A stretch of DNA of 64,000 nt from an uncultured Paracoccaceae bacterium. Lineage in GTDB: Bacteria; Pseudomonadota; Alphaproteobacteria; Rhodobacterales; Rhodobacteraceae. Location: the NCBI GenBank assembly GCA_937138255.1, contig CAKZOU010000046.1, positions 18,616-82,615 on the forward strand. The letters run 5' to 3'. The translations under genes were made by a program, and so were the position numbers. How positions within the stretch are numbered: position 1 is the first letter of the stretch; each line of letters starts with the position of its first letter. Positions 52,748-61,635 of this stretch are shown here, in pieces. The notes under the pieces are model-generated. The model was not told where the DNA came from and did not search any database. It was given only the letters and a program-made list of their open reading frames with translations.

Positions 52748-53140
52748 CTAGCTCTTGGCCTCTTCCTCGAGCACCTTGCGCGCGACGCGAAAACACTCAA
52801 CCGCCTGTGGCACGCCGCAATAGATGCCGATCACATGGATGATGGCGCGAAGCTCCTCGCGGCTCACGCCATTGCCGAGCGCCCCGCGGCAGTGCAGCTC
52901 CCATTCGTGCATCTTTCCCAAAGCGCCGATCATCGCGAGGTTCATCATCGAGCGGGTCTTGGGGTCGATCACATCGTCGCCCCAGCCAAAGCCCCAGCAC
53001 CAGGCGGTCATCGCCTCCTGAAAGGGACGCGAGAAATCGTCTGCGGTGGCGAGGTTGGTGTCGACATAGTCCTTGCCGAGCGTCGCCCGCCGCTGCTCAA
53101 GGCCCTTGAGGAAGAGGTCTTCGTCGAAGATGCCGCTCAT
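52748..53140 (-). CDS. Carboxymuconolactone decarboxylase family protein (PcaC-like)
   Basis: Small helical protein of 130 residues of the CMD/AhpD superfamily. The segments RATLGKDYVDTNLATADDF, MTAWCWGFGWGDDVIDPKTRSMMNLAMIGALGKMHEWELH (family core, shown in part) and IHVIGIYCGVPQAVECF follow the gamma-CMD pattern. The CxxC redox pair of AhpD is absent, so a peroxidase role is unlikely; a decarboxylase or isomerase-like activity is possible, but no protocatechuate pathway genes are near. It forms a short operon with the DUF2244 gene. Confidence 0.87.
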   Translation of the reverse strand: MSGIFDEDLFLKGLEQRRATLGKDYVDTNLATADDFSRPFQEAMTAWCWGFGWGDDVIDPKTRSMMNLAMIGALGKMHEWELHCRGALGNGVSREELRAIIHVIGIYCGVPQAVECFRVARKVLEEEAKS

Positions 53141-53202
53141 GTCTGCCTCCCTGTTTGGCCAAACCTAGCGCCTTTGCGCGCGGCTTCACCAGCCTCCAAA
53201 AG

Positions 53203-53231
53203 AAAAGGCCCCGGATTATCCGGGGCCTTTT
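53203..53231 (-). terminator. Rho-independent terminator of ctaD
   Basis: AAAAGGCCCCGGA (53203-53215) and TCCGGGGCCTTTT (53219-53231) pair perfectly around TTA, with T-rich sequence after the stem on the minus strand, 17 bases past the ctaD stop. It isolates ctaD from the next gene. Confidence 0.87.
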
Positions 53232-53247
53232 GCTAGTCTGGCTTGCC

Positions 53248-54921
53248 TCAGTGGGCGTGGCCCTTGTCCCAGTCGCTCTGCTTGGGGAGCGTCTCGAACG
53301 TGTGCTCCGGCGGCGGCGAGGGAAGGGTCCACTCGAGGGTGTCGGCCCATTCGTTCCACGGGTTGTTCGCGGTCACGTTGCGCGGGCGCATCAGGACGAC
53401 GGCCAGCAGAACGATAAAGAACACGAAGGACGCGAAGGCGATGAAGGCGCCGATCGACGAGATGTAGTTCCAGTAGGCGAAGGCCTCCGGATAGTCGATG
53501 TAGCGGCGCGGCATGCCCTGACGGCCGAGGAAGTGCTGCGGGAAGAAGGTCAGGTTCGCACCGAGGAACATGGCCCAGAAGTGCAGCTTGCCTGCCCACT
53601 CGGGGAACATACGGCCCGACATCTTGGGCATGTAGAAGTAGATGCCCGCGAAGATGCCGAACACGGCGCCGAGGCTCATCACATAGTGGAAGTGCGCCAC
53701 GACATAGTAGGTGTCGTGATAGGCGCGGTCGATCGGCGCTTGGCTCAGGACAATGCCGGTCACGCCGCCCACGGTGAAGAGGAAGAGGAAGCCGAAGGCC
53801 CAGAGCATCGGGGTTTTGAACTCGATCGAGCCGCCCCACATGGTGGCGATCCACGAGAAGATCTTAACGCCCGTGGGAACCGCGATAACCATGGTGGCCA
53901 GCATGAAGTAGGACTGCTGGGTCAGTGACATACCGACGGTGTACATGTGGTGCGCCCAGACGACGAAGCCCAGAGCACCAATGGCGACCATCGCATAGAC
54001 CATCGGCAGGTAGCCGAAGATCGGCTTGCGCGAGAAGGTCGCGATCACGTGGCTGATGATGCCGAAGGCCGGAACGACGATGATGTAGACTTCCGGGTGG
54101 CCAAAGAACCACAGGATGTGCTGGTAGAGGATCGGATCACCGCCACCGGCCGGCTGGAAGAAGGTCGTCCCGAAGTTGCGGTCCATCAGAAGCATGGTGA
54201 TGGCGCCGGCCAGAACCGGAAGCGACAGAAGGATGAGCCATGCTGTCACGAAGATCGACCAGGCGAAGAGCGGCACCTTGTGAAGGGTCATGCCCGGGGT
54301 GCGCATATTCAGGAAGGTGGTGATCATGTTGATCGCGCCGAGGATCGAGGAGGCACCCGAGAGGTGTACCGCGAAAATAGCGAGGTCCATCGAGTAGCCG
54401 CCTTCGTTGGTCGAGAGCGGCGGGTAGAGAACCCAGCCAACGCCCGAGCCAAGCTGGCCGTTGCCGCCGGGGCTCAGGAGCGAGGCGACGCCGAGCGAGG
54501 TGCCGGCCACATACATCCAGAAAGACAGGTTGTTCATGCGCGGGAAGGCCATGTCGGGCGCGCCGATCTGCAGCGGCATGAAGTAGTTGCCGAAGCCGCC
54601 GAACAGCGCCGGAATGACGACGAAGAACATCATCAGAACGCCGTGATAGGTGATCATCACGTTCCAGAGGTGGCCGTTCGGGGTGCACTCTGCCGAAGCA
54701 TCGGCAATGAAGCGGGCCCCTTCGGCGCACATATACTGAACACCCGGCTCCATGAGCTCGAGGCGCATGAAAACGGTGAACAGGACCGAAATGAAACCGA
54801 CGGCACCGGAAACCCAGAGATAGAGGATACCGATGTCTTTGTGGTTGGTGGACATGAACCAGCGGGTGAAGAAGCCCCGCTCGTCGTGGTGATCATGGCC
54901 GTGGATGGCGGCGTCTGCCAT
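53248..54921 (-). CDS. ctaD: Cytochrome c oxidase subunit I (aa3 type)
   Basis: Catalytic subunit of the aa3-type terminal oxidase, 557 residues, twelve transmembrane helices. Haem and copper ligands are in [11 protein letters not shown] (low-spin haem His), [13 protein letters not shown] (CuB His with the cross-linked Tyr), AHHMYTVG (the CuB His pair) and VAHFHYVMS (haem a3 and haem a ligands). The K channel Lys and D channel Asp regions appear in [10 protein letters not shown] and MNNLSFWMY surroundings. The start at 54921 has GGGAG upstream. Subunits II and III are not in this window. It has its own terminator. Confidence 0.96.
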   Translation of the reverse strand: MADAAIHGHDHHDERGFFTRWFMSTNHKDIGILYLWVSGAVGFISVLFTVFMRLELMEPGVQYMCAEGARFIADASAECTPNGHLWNVMITYHGVLMMFFVVIPALFGGFGNYFMPLQIGAPDMAFPRMNNLSFWMYVAGTSLGVASLLSPGGNGQLGSGVGWVLYPPLSTNEGGYSMDLAIFAVHLSGASSILGAINMITTFLNMRTPGMTLHKVPLFAWSIFVTAWLILLSLPVLAGAITMLLMDRNFGTTFFQPAGGGDPILYQHILWFFGHPEVYIIVVPAFGIISHVIATFSRKPIFGYLPMVYAMVAIGALGFVVWAHHMYTVGMSLTQQSYFMLATMVIAVPTGVKIFSWIATMWGGSIEFKTPMLWAFGFLFLFTVGGVTGIVLSQAPIDRAYHDTYYVVAHFHYVMSLGAVFGIFAGIYFYMPKMSGRMFPEWAGKLHFWAMFLGANLTFFPQHFLGRQGMPRRYIDYPEAFAYWNYISSIGAFIAFASFVFFIVLLAVVLMRPRNVTANNPWNEWADTLEWTLPSPPPEHTFETLPKQSDWDKGHAH

Positions 54922-55064
54922 GTGGCTCTCCCGTATTGGCGTCAACTAAAGGGTGGCACGAGTCAGACCCGTCCCACCAGCTTTGGGGTGGTTCTAGTCG
55001 CTCAGGCCAGAGGGGGCAATATTCGAATGTATCAGGGCCTTGGGATAAATTGGCGCAGGCGGCG

Positions 55065-55727
55065 TCAAATGGGGCTGCGGGGCGTCACTGATGCCTCGAA
55101 CGTGCGGCGCAGGGCAACGTCGACATCCGCCATCGTGACCGGCAGGCCAAGATCGACGAGGCTTGTCACCCCATGTTCGCGGATGCCGCAGGGGACGATT
55201 CCCGAAAAATGCCCAAGGTCGGGATCGACGTTGATCGACAGGCCATGGAACGAGACCCATTTTCGCAGGCGGATGCCAAGGGCGGCGATCTTGTCTTCGC
55301 GGACCGACCCATCAATCGCGCGCGGCTTCTCGGGCCGCTCGACCCAGACGCCGACCCGCCCCTCGCGGACCTCGCCGGTCACGTTGAATTCGGCCAGCGC
55401 CGTGATCACCCAAGTCTCTAGGTCTTTGACGAAGCGCCGCACATCATGCCCGCGCTCGCCCACATTCAGCATCACATAGGCGACCCGCTGGCCGGGGCCG
55501 TGATAGGTGTATTGGCCGCCGCGCTTGCTTTCGTAGACGGGAAACCTGTTCGGCTCGGTCAGATCAGCGGGTTTGGCGCTGGTGCCTGCGGTATAAAGTG
55601 GCGGGTGCTCGACAAGCCATATCGCCTCGTCGGCCTCACCCCGCGCAATCGCATCGGCGCGCGCTTCCATGAAGGCCACGGCCTCGTCATAGTCGGTCAG
55701 CCCGTCTGAGGTGATCCACTCTACCAT
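55065..55727 (-). CDS. lipB: Octanoyltransferase
   Basis: Lipoyl(octanoyl) transferase, 220 residues, moving octanoate from acyl carrier protein to lipoyl domains. The fold marks are [31 protein letters not shown], the catalytic Lys in [15 protein letters not shown] and the catalytic Cys in [16 protein letters not shown] choose the ATG at 55727 (MVEWITSDG) because it avoids overlapping the LytTR gene; 55754 is also in frame. It lies 4 bases downstream of that gene, so the two are probably co-transcribed. Confidence 0.94.
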   Translation of the reverse strand: MVEWITSDGLTDYDEAVAFMEARADAIARGEADEAIWLVEHPPLYTAGTSAKPADLTEPNRFPVYESKRGGQYTYHGPGQRVAYVMLNVGERGHDVRRFVKDLETWVITALAEFNVTGEVREGRVGVWVERPEKPRAIDGSVREDKIAALGIRLRKWVSFHGLSINVDPDLGHFSGIVPCGIREHGVTSLVDLGLPVTMADVDVALRRTFEASVTPRSPI

Positions 55728-55731
55728 GCGC

Positions 55732-56484
55732 CTATCCAGGCAAAAGCCCTGCATCCTTTACAGCCCGCACATAAGTTCGGCTGACCGGAATGTCACGCCC
55801 GTCCGACATGGTCAGCACCGCCTTGGCGCCGTCCCGCCGGGCGGAGGCGACCTCGCCGGTGACGACCCAGTGCGAGCGATGCACTTGAAGCCCCGGCAAT
55901 GGTTCGGCTTCGGCGATGGCATCCGAGAGGCGCAAGAGCACAAGCGCGGTCCCGTTGCTTGTGGCGACTTCGGTGTAGTGGTCTTGGACCGTTAGCGAAA
56001 TCAGCCTGCCCCGTTTCGGCAAGTCCATCCTCTGTAGAATGCGTGGCCCCTGCGGAACCTCTGCGGCTTGGGTCGCCGGTCTCGGCCGGCTGCGCAAGAA
56101 ATAGAGGATGATCCCCGCCACGACGATTCCGACAGCCAAGACATTGGCCGCCAGCGAGAGGATCTCGCCGCTCGATTGCGGGGCATTTCCAAGCACCAGC
56201 CAGTTGATGACGATCACCTCGGCCAGAACGACGACGGCGATCGCCAAGGTGATAACCGGAAAGCCGATGGCAAAGGGCGGTCTGGTGCGCTCGAAGCGGC
56301 GGGTCAGAAGCGTAACCACGAGGCTGCCCGAGAAATACGTCACCACCGCGATCAGCCCCCAATAGCCGATCCGCGGGGCAAGCCGCATCGCGCTTTCGGT
56401 GCCGAACGGGCCGGAAAGCCCAAGGATCAACGCCAGGGCCGCAAGCGCCACCCAGACACGCGGCAAGCGAGCCTGCCGTTGCAT
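55732..56484 (-). CDS. Membrane-bound LytTR-type DNA-binding protein
   Basis: Predicted transcriptional regulator of 250 residues as given here. Four hydrophobic helices (from [16 protein letters not shown] to [15 protein letters not shown]) are followed by a LytTR domain (about 155-245) with [45 protein letters not shown] and the SRTYVRAV end. It would sense something in the membrane and bind DNA through beta strands. The start is uncertain: ATG 56484 is the first standard codon with a sensible protein, TTG 56589 is in frame, and a strong GGAAAGGGGAG stands 4 bases before an in-frame ATC at 56523. It is followed by lipB. Confidence 0.8.
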   Translation of the reverse strand: MQRQARLPRVWVALAALALILGLSGPFGTESAMRLAPRIGYWGLIAVVTYFSGSLVVTLLTRRFERTRPPFAIGFPVITLAIAVVVLAEVIVINWLVLGNAPQSSGEILSLAANVLAVGIVVAGIILYFLRSRPRPATQAAEVPQGPRILQRMDLPKRGRLISLTVQDHYTEVATSNGTALVLLRLSDAIAEAEPLPGLQVHRSHWVVTGEVASARRDGAKAVLTMSDGRDIPVSRTYVRAVKDAGLLPG

Positions 56485-56610
56485 TTCACGAAGCGCAAAG
56501 CGGATCTGTGTGCGGTTTGCGATGGCGTCTCCCCTTTCCGCGTATCCGCGCTGGAAGGCTGCGCGGGGCTGTCTCAAGGCTTTGGGCAATCAAACCAAGG
56601 AGTGATTGAA

Positions 56611-57120
56611 ATGACAATGATAGACGAACTGCTTGCCGCTGGCCCAGCCGTGACATTTCATGTGGTCTCGGCATTGGAAGCCGTTGTTCTGGCACCGATT
56701 GTGCTTCTTCGCAGGCGTCGGGACCGCTTGCACAAGACCTTGGGCTATATCTGGGTGACCGCGATGGCGACCACAGCGCTCAGTTCCTTCTGGATTTCGG
56801 GTATGAGGGTTGTCGGGCCCTACGGTCCGATACACGCCTTGTCGGTCTTTACGCTCGGCGCGCTTTATGTCGCGATCCGACACGCACGCCTGGGCAATCG
56901 ACGTGCCCACGAAGGGGTGATGCGCAATCTTGCCTTCTGGTCGCTCGGCGTGGCGGGAACGCTGGCCTTCCTGCCGGGGCGACTGATGGCGAATATGCTG
57001 TTCGACGAGCACCAGGTTCTGGGTTTCGCGCTGGTCCTGACGGCTGCGATTTTGGCTGTGTTGTTCGGAAGGGTCCTGGATCGGGGGGCGAAAACACCTC
57101 GGGAAAAAACCGCGCAATGA
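56611..57120 (+). CDS. DUF2306 family membrane protein
   Basis: Membrane protein of 169 residues with four helices. The pattern HVVSALEAVVLAPIVLLRRRRDRLHKTLGYIWV (the LHKxxGYxW element in part) and ALYVAIRHARLGNRRAHEGVMR is characteristic of DUF2306, whose conserved His residues may bind a cofactor. AGGAG (56598-56602) lies 8 bases before the ATG at 56611. The function is unknown. It is divergent from the LytTR regulator, which may control it. Confidence 0.85.
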   Translation: MTMIDELLAAGPAVTFHVVSALEAVVLAPIVLLRRRRDRLHKTLGYIWVTAMATTALSSFWISGMRVVGPYGPIHALSVFTLGALYVAIRHARLGNRRAHEGVMRNLAFWSLGVAGTLAFLPGRLMANMLFDEHQVLGFALVLTAAILAVLFGRVLDRGAKTPREKTAQ

Positions 57121-57184
57121 GGCCGATTTTGCTCTTCACTTCCCCCGAATCCTTCGCTATTCAGCGCCTCACCTTCAAGACCGT

Positions 57185-57271
57185 GCGGTCGTGGCGGAAT
57201 TGGTAGACGCGCAGCGTTGAGGTCGCTGTTCCTTAACCGGAGTGAAAGTTCGAGTCTTTTCGACCGCACCA
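57185..57271 (+). tRNA. tRNA-Leu (anticodon GAG)
   Basis: An 87-base type II tRNA. The acceptor stem GCGGTCG (57185-57191) pairs with CGACCGC (57261-57267); the discriminator A is at 57268 and CCA (57269-57271) is encoded. Anticodon arm CAGCG/CGCTG encloses TTGAGGT with GAG at 57219-57221, reading CUC and CUU. A variable arm (TGTTCCTTAACCGGAG region) and T arm with GTTCGAGTC follow. Confidence 0.97.
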
Positions 57272-57275
57272 TCAC

Positions 57276-57308
57276 GAGGCAGGCCCCAGGGCCTGCCTCT
57301 TGTGTTTT
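57276..57308 (+). terminator. Terminator after tRNA-Leu
   Basis: GAGGCAGGCCC (57276-57286) and GGGCCTGCCTC (57289-57299) pair perfectly, followed by TTGTGTTTT. It ends the tRNA-Leu transcript just before the convergent AEC transporter gene. Confidence 0.7.
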
Positions 57309-57313
57309 CAGGG

Positions 57314-58243
57314 TCAGGGCAAGATCGAAAGCCAGCCCCATGCTGTCAGGATCGACGCCGCCGTGGCGATAAGCACGGTCGAGGCCGCGACGCGGCGGGC
57401 GGCGCCGTACATATTGGCGAAGATATAGGCGTTGACCCCGGGCGCCATGGCGCTCGTCAGGACGGCCGAACGCAGGGGCGCTGTGCCGAGGTGCGTGAGC
57501 TGCGACAGGCTCCATGTGATCGCCGGATGCAGAAGAAGCGAGATCGACACCGCATAGAGGATCACCCGCATATCGCCCTCGGGGCGGTAGCGGTAGAGCA
57601 CGCCGCCGAGGCCGAAGAGGGCGGCAGGCAGGGCGGCGCGGGCCATGAGGTCAACCGCATCGGTCAGAACGTGGGGCATCGGAATGCCGGTGATATTGAC
57701 GGCAAAGCCGAGCGCGATACCGACGATGAGGGCATTGCGGAAGGCGGCCTTGACGACCTTGCCGGGCAGCGCCGCAAGGCTGCCGCCGCGGTTGCGGGCG
57801 ATCTCCATGGCGGTAATGCCGACGAGGTAGCAGAAGGGCGCGTGAACGGCGATGATCGCATAGTTGGCGTCAAGCGCGTCGGGGCCATAGGCGCGTTCGG
57901 TGATCGGCAGGCCGAGAAGGACCGAATTGGAAAAGAGGCCGCAAAAACCGATGGCGACCGCGTCTTCCCAAGTGCGTCCAAAGATGAACCGCGCGCCCAA
58001 GAGCCCCGCGAAAAATCCGCCCAATGCGCCGGCATAGAAGGGAAAAAGCAGGGCCAGATCAAAGTTCTGGCCGAGGTCCAGCTCGGAAATGGCGCGGAAG
58101 AGAAGGCAGGGGATTGCAAAGCCTTGGGTGAACTTCATCAGAAGGTCGATGCCGTCATCGCTGAAATACTTGGCCCAGACCGCGACATAGCCAAAGCCGA
58201 GGACGATGAAGACGGGCAGGATAACGTCGATCAGCGCGGCCAT
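57314..58243 (-). CDS. AEC family transporter
   Basis: Ten-helix permease of the auxin efflux carrier family, 309 residues, with two five-helix repeats. Landmarks are VILPVFIVLGFGYVAVWAK, the polar FSNSVLLGLPITERAYG crossover of the first repeat, and TSAMAPGVNAYIFANMYG of the second. Bacterial members move dicarboxylates or other metabolites; the substrate is not evident. It precedes no operon partner; the metallo-hydrolase gene ends 30 bases upstream on the same strand. Confidence 0.9.
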   Translation of the reverse strand: MAALIDVILPVFIVLGFGYVAVWAKYFSDDGIDLLMKFTQGFAIPCLLFRAISELDLGQNFDLALLFPFYAGALGGFFAGLLGARFIFGRTWEDAVAIGFCGLFSNSVLLGLPITERAYGPDALDANYAIIAVHAPFCYLVGITAMEIARNRGGSLAALPGKVVKAAFRNALIVGIALGFAVNITGIPMPHVLTDAVDLMARAALPAALFGLGGVLYRYRPEGDMRVILYAVSISLLLHPAITWSLSQLTHLGTAPLRSAVLTSAMAPGVNAYIFANMYGAARRVAASTVLIATAASILTAWGWLSILP

Positions 58244-58273
58244 GTGCTCTCCTTGCCCGCGCGCATCCCGCGC

Positions 58274-59074
58274 CTAGGCGTCAAACTCGATTTCCATGCC
58301 GTCATAGGCGGCACTGATATGTTCAGGCGTTTCCGCCTCGACCGCGGCATAGTCGATATCGGCGTGCATATCGGTCAGGATCGCCCGCTTGGGCGCGGCG
58401 CGCTCGATCCAGTCGAGCGTCTGGGCCAGATGCGAATGGGTCGGATGCGGCGTGCGGCGCAGGGCGTCGACGATCCAGACGTCGAGATCCCTGAGCGTGG
58501 TCTGCCAGACCGGTTCAGGAATGGTCGCCACATCGGGCAGATAGGCCACACCACCCACGCGAAAACCCAAGGCATCCATCGAGCCGTGGTTCACCTGAAA
58601 CGGGGTGAGCGTGATCGGGCCGCCCGCGCCGGTGATCGTCACGGGGCCGTCGATGGTGTTCAGCTCTAGGATCGGCGGATAGGGCGAGCCCTTGGGTTGG
58701 ACGAACGCATAGCCGAAGCGCGACAGGAGCGCGTCGGAGGTCTCGCCATCGGCCCAGATCTGAAGCCGCTCGCGGGTGTTAAAGACGACCATCCGCAGAT
58801 CGTCGATCCCGTGAACGTGGTCGGCGTGCGCGTGGGTGTAAAGAACACCGTCGAGATGCCCCACATCAGCGGCAAGGAGCTGCTGGCGCATATCGGGAGA
58901 GGTGTCGATCAACACGCGGGTTGTCCCGTCCGGTCCTTCCCGGCTGATGAGGACGGAACAACGGGTGCGCAGGTTGCGCGGGTTGCTCGGATCGCAATCG
59001 CCCCAATAGTTCCCAAGGCGGGGAACCCCCCCAGACGAGCCGCAGCCGAGGATCCTGAGGGTGTGGCGCGCCAT
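58274..59074 (-). CDS. MBL-fold metallo-hydrolase (PhnP-like)
   Basis: Metallo-beta-lactamase fold protein of 266 residues related to PhnP/RNase Z. The metal motif is LYTHAHADHVHGIDDLR (about 85), preceded by LGCGSSGGVPRLGNYWGDC and the IDTSPDMRQQLL strand; additional ligands are in VNHGSMDALG, LTDMHADIDY. It may act as a cyclic phosphodiesterase. ATG 59074 overlaps the tatD stop (TGATG), so it is the last gene of the dacA-tmk-holB-tatD operon. No phosphonate genes are near. Confidence 0.9.
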   Translation of the reverse strand: MARHTLRILGCGSSGGVPRLGNYWGDCDPSNPRNLRTRCSVLISREGPDGTTRVLIDTSPDMRQQLLAADVGHLDGVLYTHAHADHVHGIDDLRMVVFNTRERLQIWADGETSDALLSRFGYAFVQPKGSPYPPILELNTIDGPVTITGAGGPITLTPFQVNHGSMDALGFRVGGVAYLPDVATIPEPVWQTTLRDLDVWIVDALRRTPHPTHSHLAQTLDWIERAAPKRAILTDMHADIDYAAVEAETPEHISAAYDGMEIEFDA

Positions 59075-59877
59075 CAGACGGGCCCCCACGCGGCGGCCTT
59101 GGAGAAGAGGCGGTCAAAGTTCGCAGAGGTAGCCGCGGCGAACGCCTCATAGCTCACGCCGAAGACCTCGGCGCCCACCTTGGCCGTATGCGCCGTATAG
59201 GCGGGCTCATTACGGCGGCCCCGGTGCGGCGGTGGGGCGAGGTAGGGGCTGTCGGTCTCGACAAGGATACGGTCAAGCGGGGCGGTGGCGAAGATATCGC
59301 GCAGATCGCCGCTTTTCGGGAAGGCGGCGATGCCGGACATCGAGAGATAGAAGCCGAGATCGAGCGCCGCCCTGGCAAGCCCCGCGCCCGACGAGAAGCA
59401 ATGCATCACGCAAGCATAGGCGCCGTTGCGATAGCCCTTGGCGAGGATCGCCGCCATGTCCTCGTCCGCGTCGCGGGCATGGATGATGAGCGGCAGGCCG
59501 GTTTCGCGGGCGGCGTCGATATGGATGCGCAGCGACTGGCGCTGAAGATCGGCGCTGTCGGGGGTGTAGTGATAATCGAGGCCGGTCTCGCCGATACCGA
59601 CCATCTTGGGGTGGCCGGCGAGGGCTACGAGGTCGTCCACCGAGACAAGCGGCTGTTTTTCGACACTCATCGGATGAATGCCCGCGGCGTAGAAGATGCC
59701 GTCATGCGCCTCGGCAATGGCGCGGACCTTGGGTTCGTTGGCAAGCCGCGTGCAGATCGTGACCATGCGGGTGACGCCAGCGGCGGCAGCGCGGGCAATC
59801 ACGTCATCCACCTCGCCGTCGAAATCGGCGAAGTCGAGGTGGCAATGGCTGTCGACAATGGCAGGCGGCTGGCTCAC
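59074..59877 (-). CDS. tatD: TatD family hydrolase
   Basis: TIM-barrel metal-dependent DNase/hydrolase of 267 residues. Metal-ligand motifs are VDSHCHLDFADFDG, GIGETGLDYHYT, PLIIHARDADED, VMHCFSSG and ETDSPYLAPPPHRGRRNEPAY. I choose the GTG at 59877, which places the conserved DSHCHLD start at residue 8; the frame opens at 59922 inside holB. It is 11 bases past holB on the same strand and overlaps the metallo-hydrolase by one base. The pairing with holB and tmk is widespread among bacteria. Confidence 0.94.
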   Translation of the reverse strand: MSQPPAIVDSHCHLDFADFDGEVDDVIARAAAAGVTRMVTICTRLANEPKVRAIAEAHDGIFYAAGIHPMSVEKQPLVSVDDLVALAGHPKMVGIGETGLDYHYTPDSADLQRQSLRIHIDAARETGLPLIIHARDADEDMAAILAKGYRNGAYACVMHCFSSGAGLARAALDLGFYLSMSGIAAFPKSGDLRDIFATAPLDRILVETDSPYLAPPPHRGRRNEPAYTAHTAKVGAEVFGVSYEAFAAATSANFDRLFSKAAAWGPV

Positions 59878-59887
59878 GGGGCGCGTC

Positions 59888-61018
59888 TCAGGCTGCGGTG
59901 ACGCCCTGCGCCACCTCTTCAATCTTGAACAGCATATCGAGGATCAGTGCGGCAGGGTCAAGATTGACGGCTCGCCCATGCCGGATGCGGGCGCTGAGAT
60001 CCTGCTGCAAGGTCGCCCAGCGGCGGGCGGCGCGATCGTCGGGGGCGAGCTTGCCGATCAGACGCGCCTCGCCGGGCGCGCCCTGCCGGTCGGGCTCGCC
60101 CAGAAGGCCGGCGCGGGCGGTGCGGGCGATGAACTGTTCGAGAAGGTCGATGACGAGGGGGAAACGCACCTCGGCCCCTTTGCCCGCGCAGCTTTCGGCA
60201 AGGGCCAAGGCGGCGGGGCGGTCGATGTGGGGCAGGCGCGAGAGAAGGGCGATCAGCTCGGCATAAAGCGTAAGGCCATCATGCATGGCGAGGCGCACAC
60301 CTTCGCCGACCGAGCCGCCCGTGAGCGCTGCCATCGCCTCGCGCTCGTCGATATGAACCCCCGCCTGATCCATCGCCTCGGCCATCTCCTCGGCCTGAAG
60401 CGGCACGCAGCGCAATTCGCGGCAGCGCGAGCGGATCGTCGGCAGGAGGCGCGCGGGCTGATGCGAAATGAGAAGGATCGTCGTGCGGGCAGGGGGTTCT
60501 TCAAGCTCTTTCAGGATCGAGTTGGCGGCGGTGACGTTCATCTCGTCGGCAGCATCGACGATGACCACCCGCCGCCCGCCGTCGGTGGCGGACATATGAA
60601 AGAATTTCTTGAGGTCGCGCACCGGCTCGGCGGTGATCTCGGATTGCAACTTGCTGGTCTTTTCGTTGACCGCGCGGCGGATCACCGCAAGGCGCGGGTG
60701 GCTGCCGGCAAGGATCAAGCGGCGTTCGGGGTGATCGGGGGAAATGTCGAGGCTTGTGGGCTCGGGCGGGGCGTCGCCGAAAAGGCCCCCGCCAGCCTCT
60801 TCAGGGCCTTCGGCCAAGAGAAAGGCCGCGATGCGATAGGCGAGGGTGGCTTTGCCGACGCCCTTTGGCCCGGTGATCAGCCAGCCGGAATGCAGGCGGC
60901 CCGAGGTATAGGCCCGCAGGAAATCTGCCTCGGCCTTGTCTTGGCCGATCAGGCGCGCGGTCTCGCGCGGATGCGGGGCGCCTTCGATCCGGTCGGGCTC
61001 TGGGCGGTCCTCGCTCAT
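59888..61018 (-). CDS. holB: DNA polymerase III subunit delta prime
   Basis: Clamp-loader subunit of 376 residues, AAA+ fold. The P-loop-like ITGPKGVGKATLAYRIAAF (about 48-66) has Ala in place of the Ser/Thr after GK, as in delta prime proteins that do not hydrolyse ATP; Walker B is VVIVDAADEMN, and the SRC motif is in IRSRCRELRC. The zinc cysteines of E. coli HolB are missing. Its ATG overlaps the tmk stop by one base (TGATG). The C-terminal helical collar is in the last 120 residues. Confidence 0.93.
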   Translation of the reverse strand: MSEDRPEPDRIEGAPHPRETARLIGQDKAEADFLRAYTSGRLHSGWLITGPKGVGKATLAYRIAAFLLAEGPEEAGGGLFGDAPPEPTSLDISPDHPERRLILAGSHPRLAVIRRAVNEKTSKLQSEITAEPVRDLKKFFHMSATDGGRRVVIVDAADEMNVTAANSILKELEEPPARTTILLISHQPARLLPTIRSRCRELRCVPLQAEEMAEAMDQAGVHIDEREAMAALTGGSVGEGVRLAMHDGLTLYAELIALLSRLPHIDRPAALALAESCAGKGAEVRFPLVIDLLEQFIARTARAGLLGEPDRQGAPGEARLIGKLAPDDRAARRWATLQQDLSARIRHGRAVNLDPAALILDMLFKIEEVAQGVTAA

Positions 61019-61635
61019 CAGGTATCCCCGACGATCTCGGCGATTTCCGTGGCAATGGCGGCGGCCTCGCGGTTGCCGTCGATCAGGACACAGCGCTTGG
61101 GGAAATCGTGGCAGAGAGCGAGAAAGCCGTGCCGCAGGGTTTCCTGAAAGCCGAGGCCGAAATCCTCGAACCGGTCTTCGCCCGACTTGCGGGCAAGGCC
61201 GCGCCGAAGGGCGGCTTCGGGGTCCATGTCGATCACGAAGGTCAGATCCGGCTCGCGGCCGATCATCAGGGCATGAAGCCTATCGACCGTTCCGCGCAGA
61301 TCGCCGCGGGTCGCGCCCTGATAGACGCGGGTAGAATCGGCGAACCTGTCGGAGATGACCGTGCGGCCCTCGGCCAGTGCGGGCAGGATCGTCTTTTCGA
61401 GGTGATCGCGGCGGGCGGCGGTGAAGAGGAGGATCTCGGTTTCTGCCGACCACCGCTCGGGATTCCCCGTCAGAAGAAGTTGGCGGATTTCCTCGGCGCC
61501 GGGGCTGCCGCCGGGCTCGCGGGTGAGGACGATTTCCTCGCCGTTACCGCGCAGCCGTTCGGCCAGAAGCCGCGCCTGGGTGGACTTGCCCGACCCGTCG
61601 ATCCCTTCAAAAGTGATGAAACGGCCCTCAGCCAT
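61018..61635 (-). CDS. tmk: Thymidylate kinase
   Basis: dTMP kinase of 205 residues, making dTDP for DNA synthesis. P-loop is TFEGIDGSGKSTQARLL, the dTMP-binding DR(Y/F) motif is SDRFADSTRVYQG and the LID region is ARKSGEDRFED. The Arg position in the P-loop and LID pattern is that of type II (bacterial) enzymes. It overlaps the dacA-type gene upstream by 8 bases and holB downstream by one base, giving a coupled operon of wall and replication genes. Confidence 0.96.
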   Translation of the reverse strand: MAEGRFITFEGIDGSGKSTQARLLAERLRGNGEEIVLTREPGGSPGAEEIRQLLLTGNPERWSAETEILLFTAARRDHLEKTILPALAEGRTVISDRFADSTRVYQGATRGDLRGTVDRLHALMIGREPDLTFVIDMDPEAALRRGLARKSGEDRFEDFGLGFQETLRHGFLALCHDFPKRCVLIDGNREAAAIATEIAEIVGDT

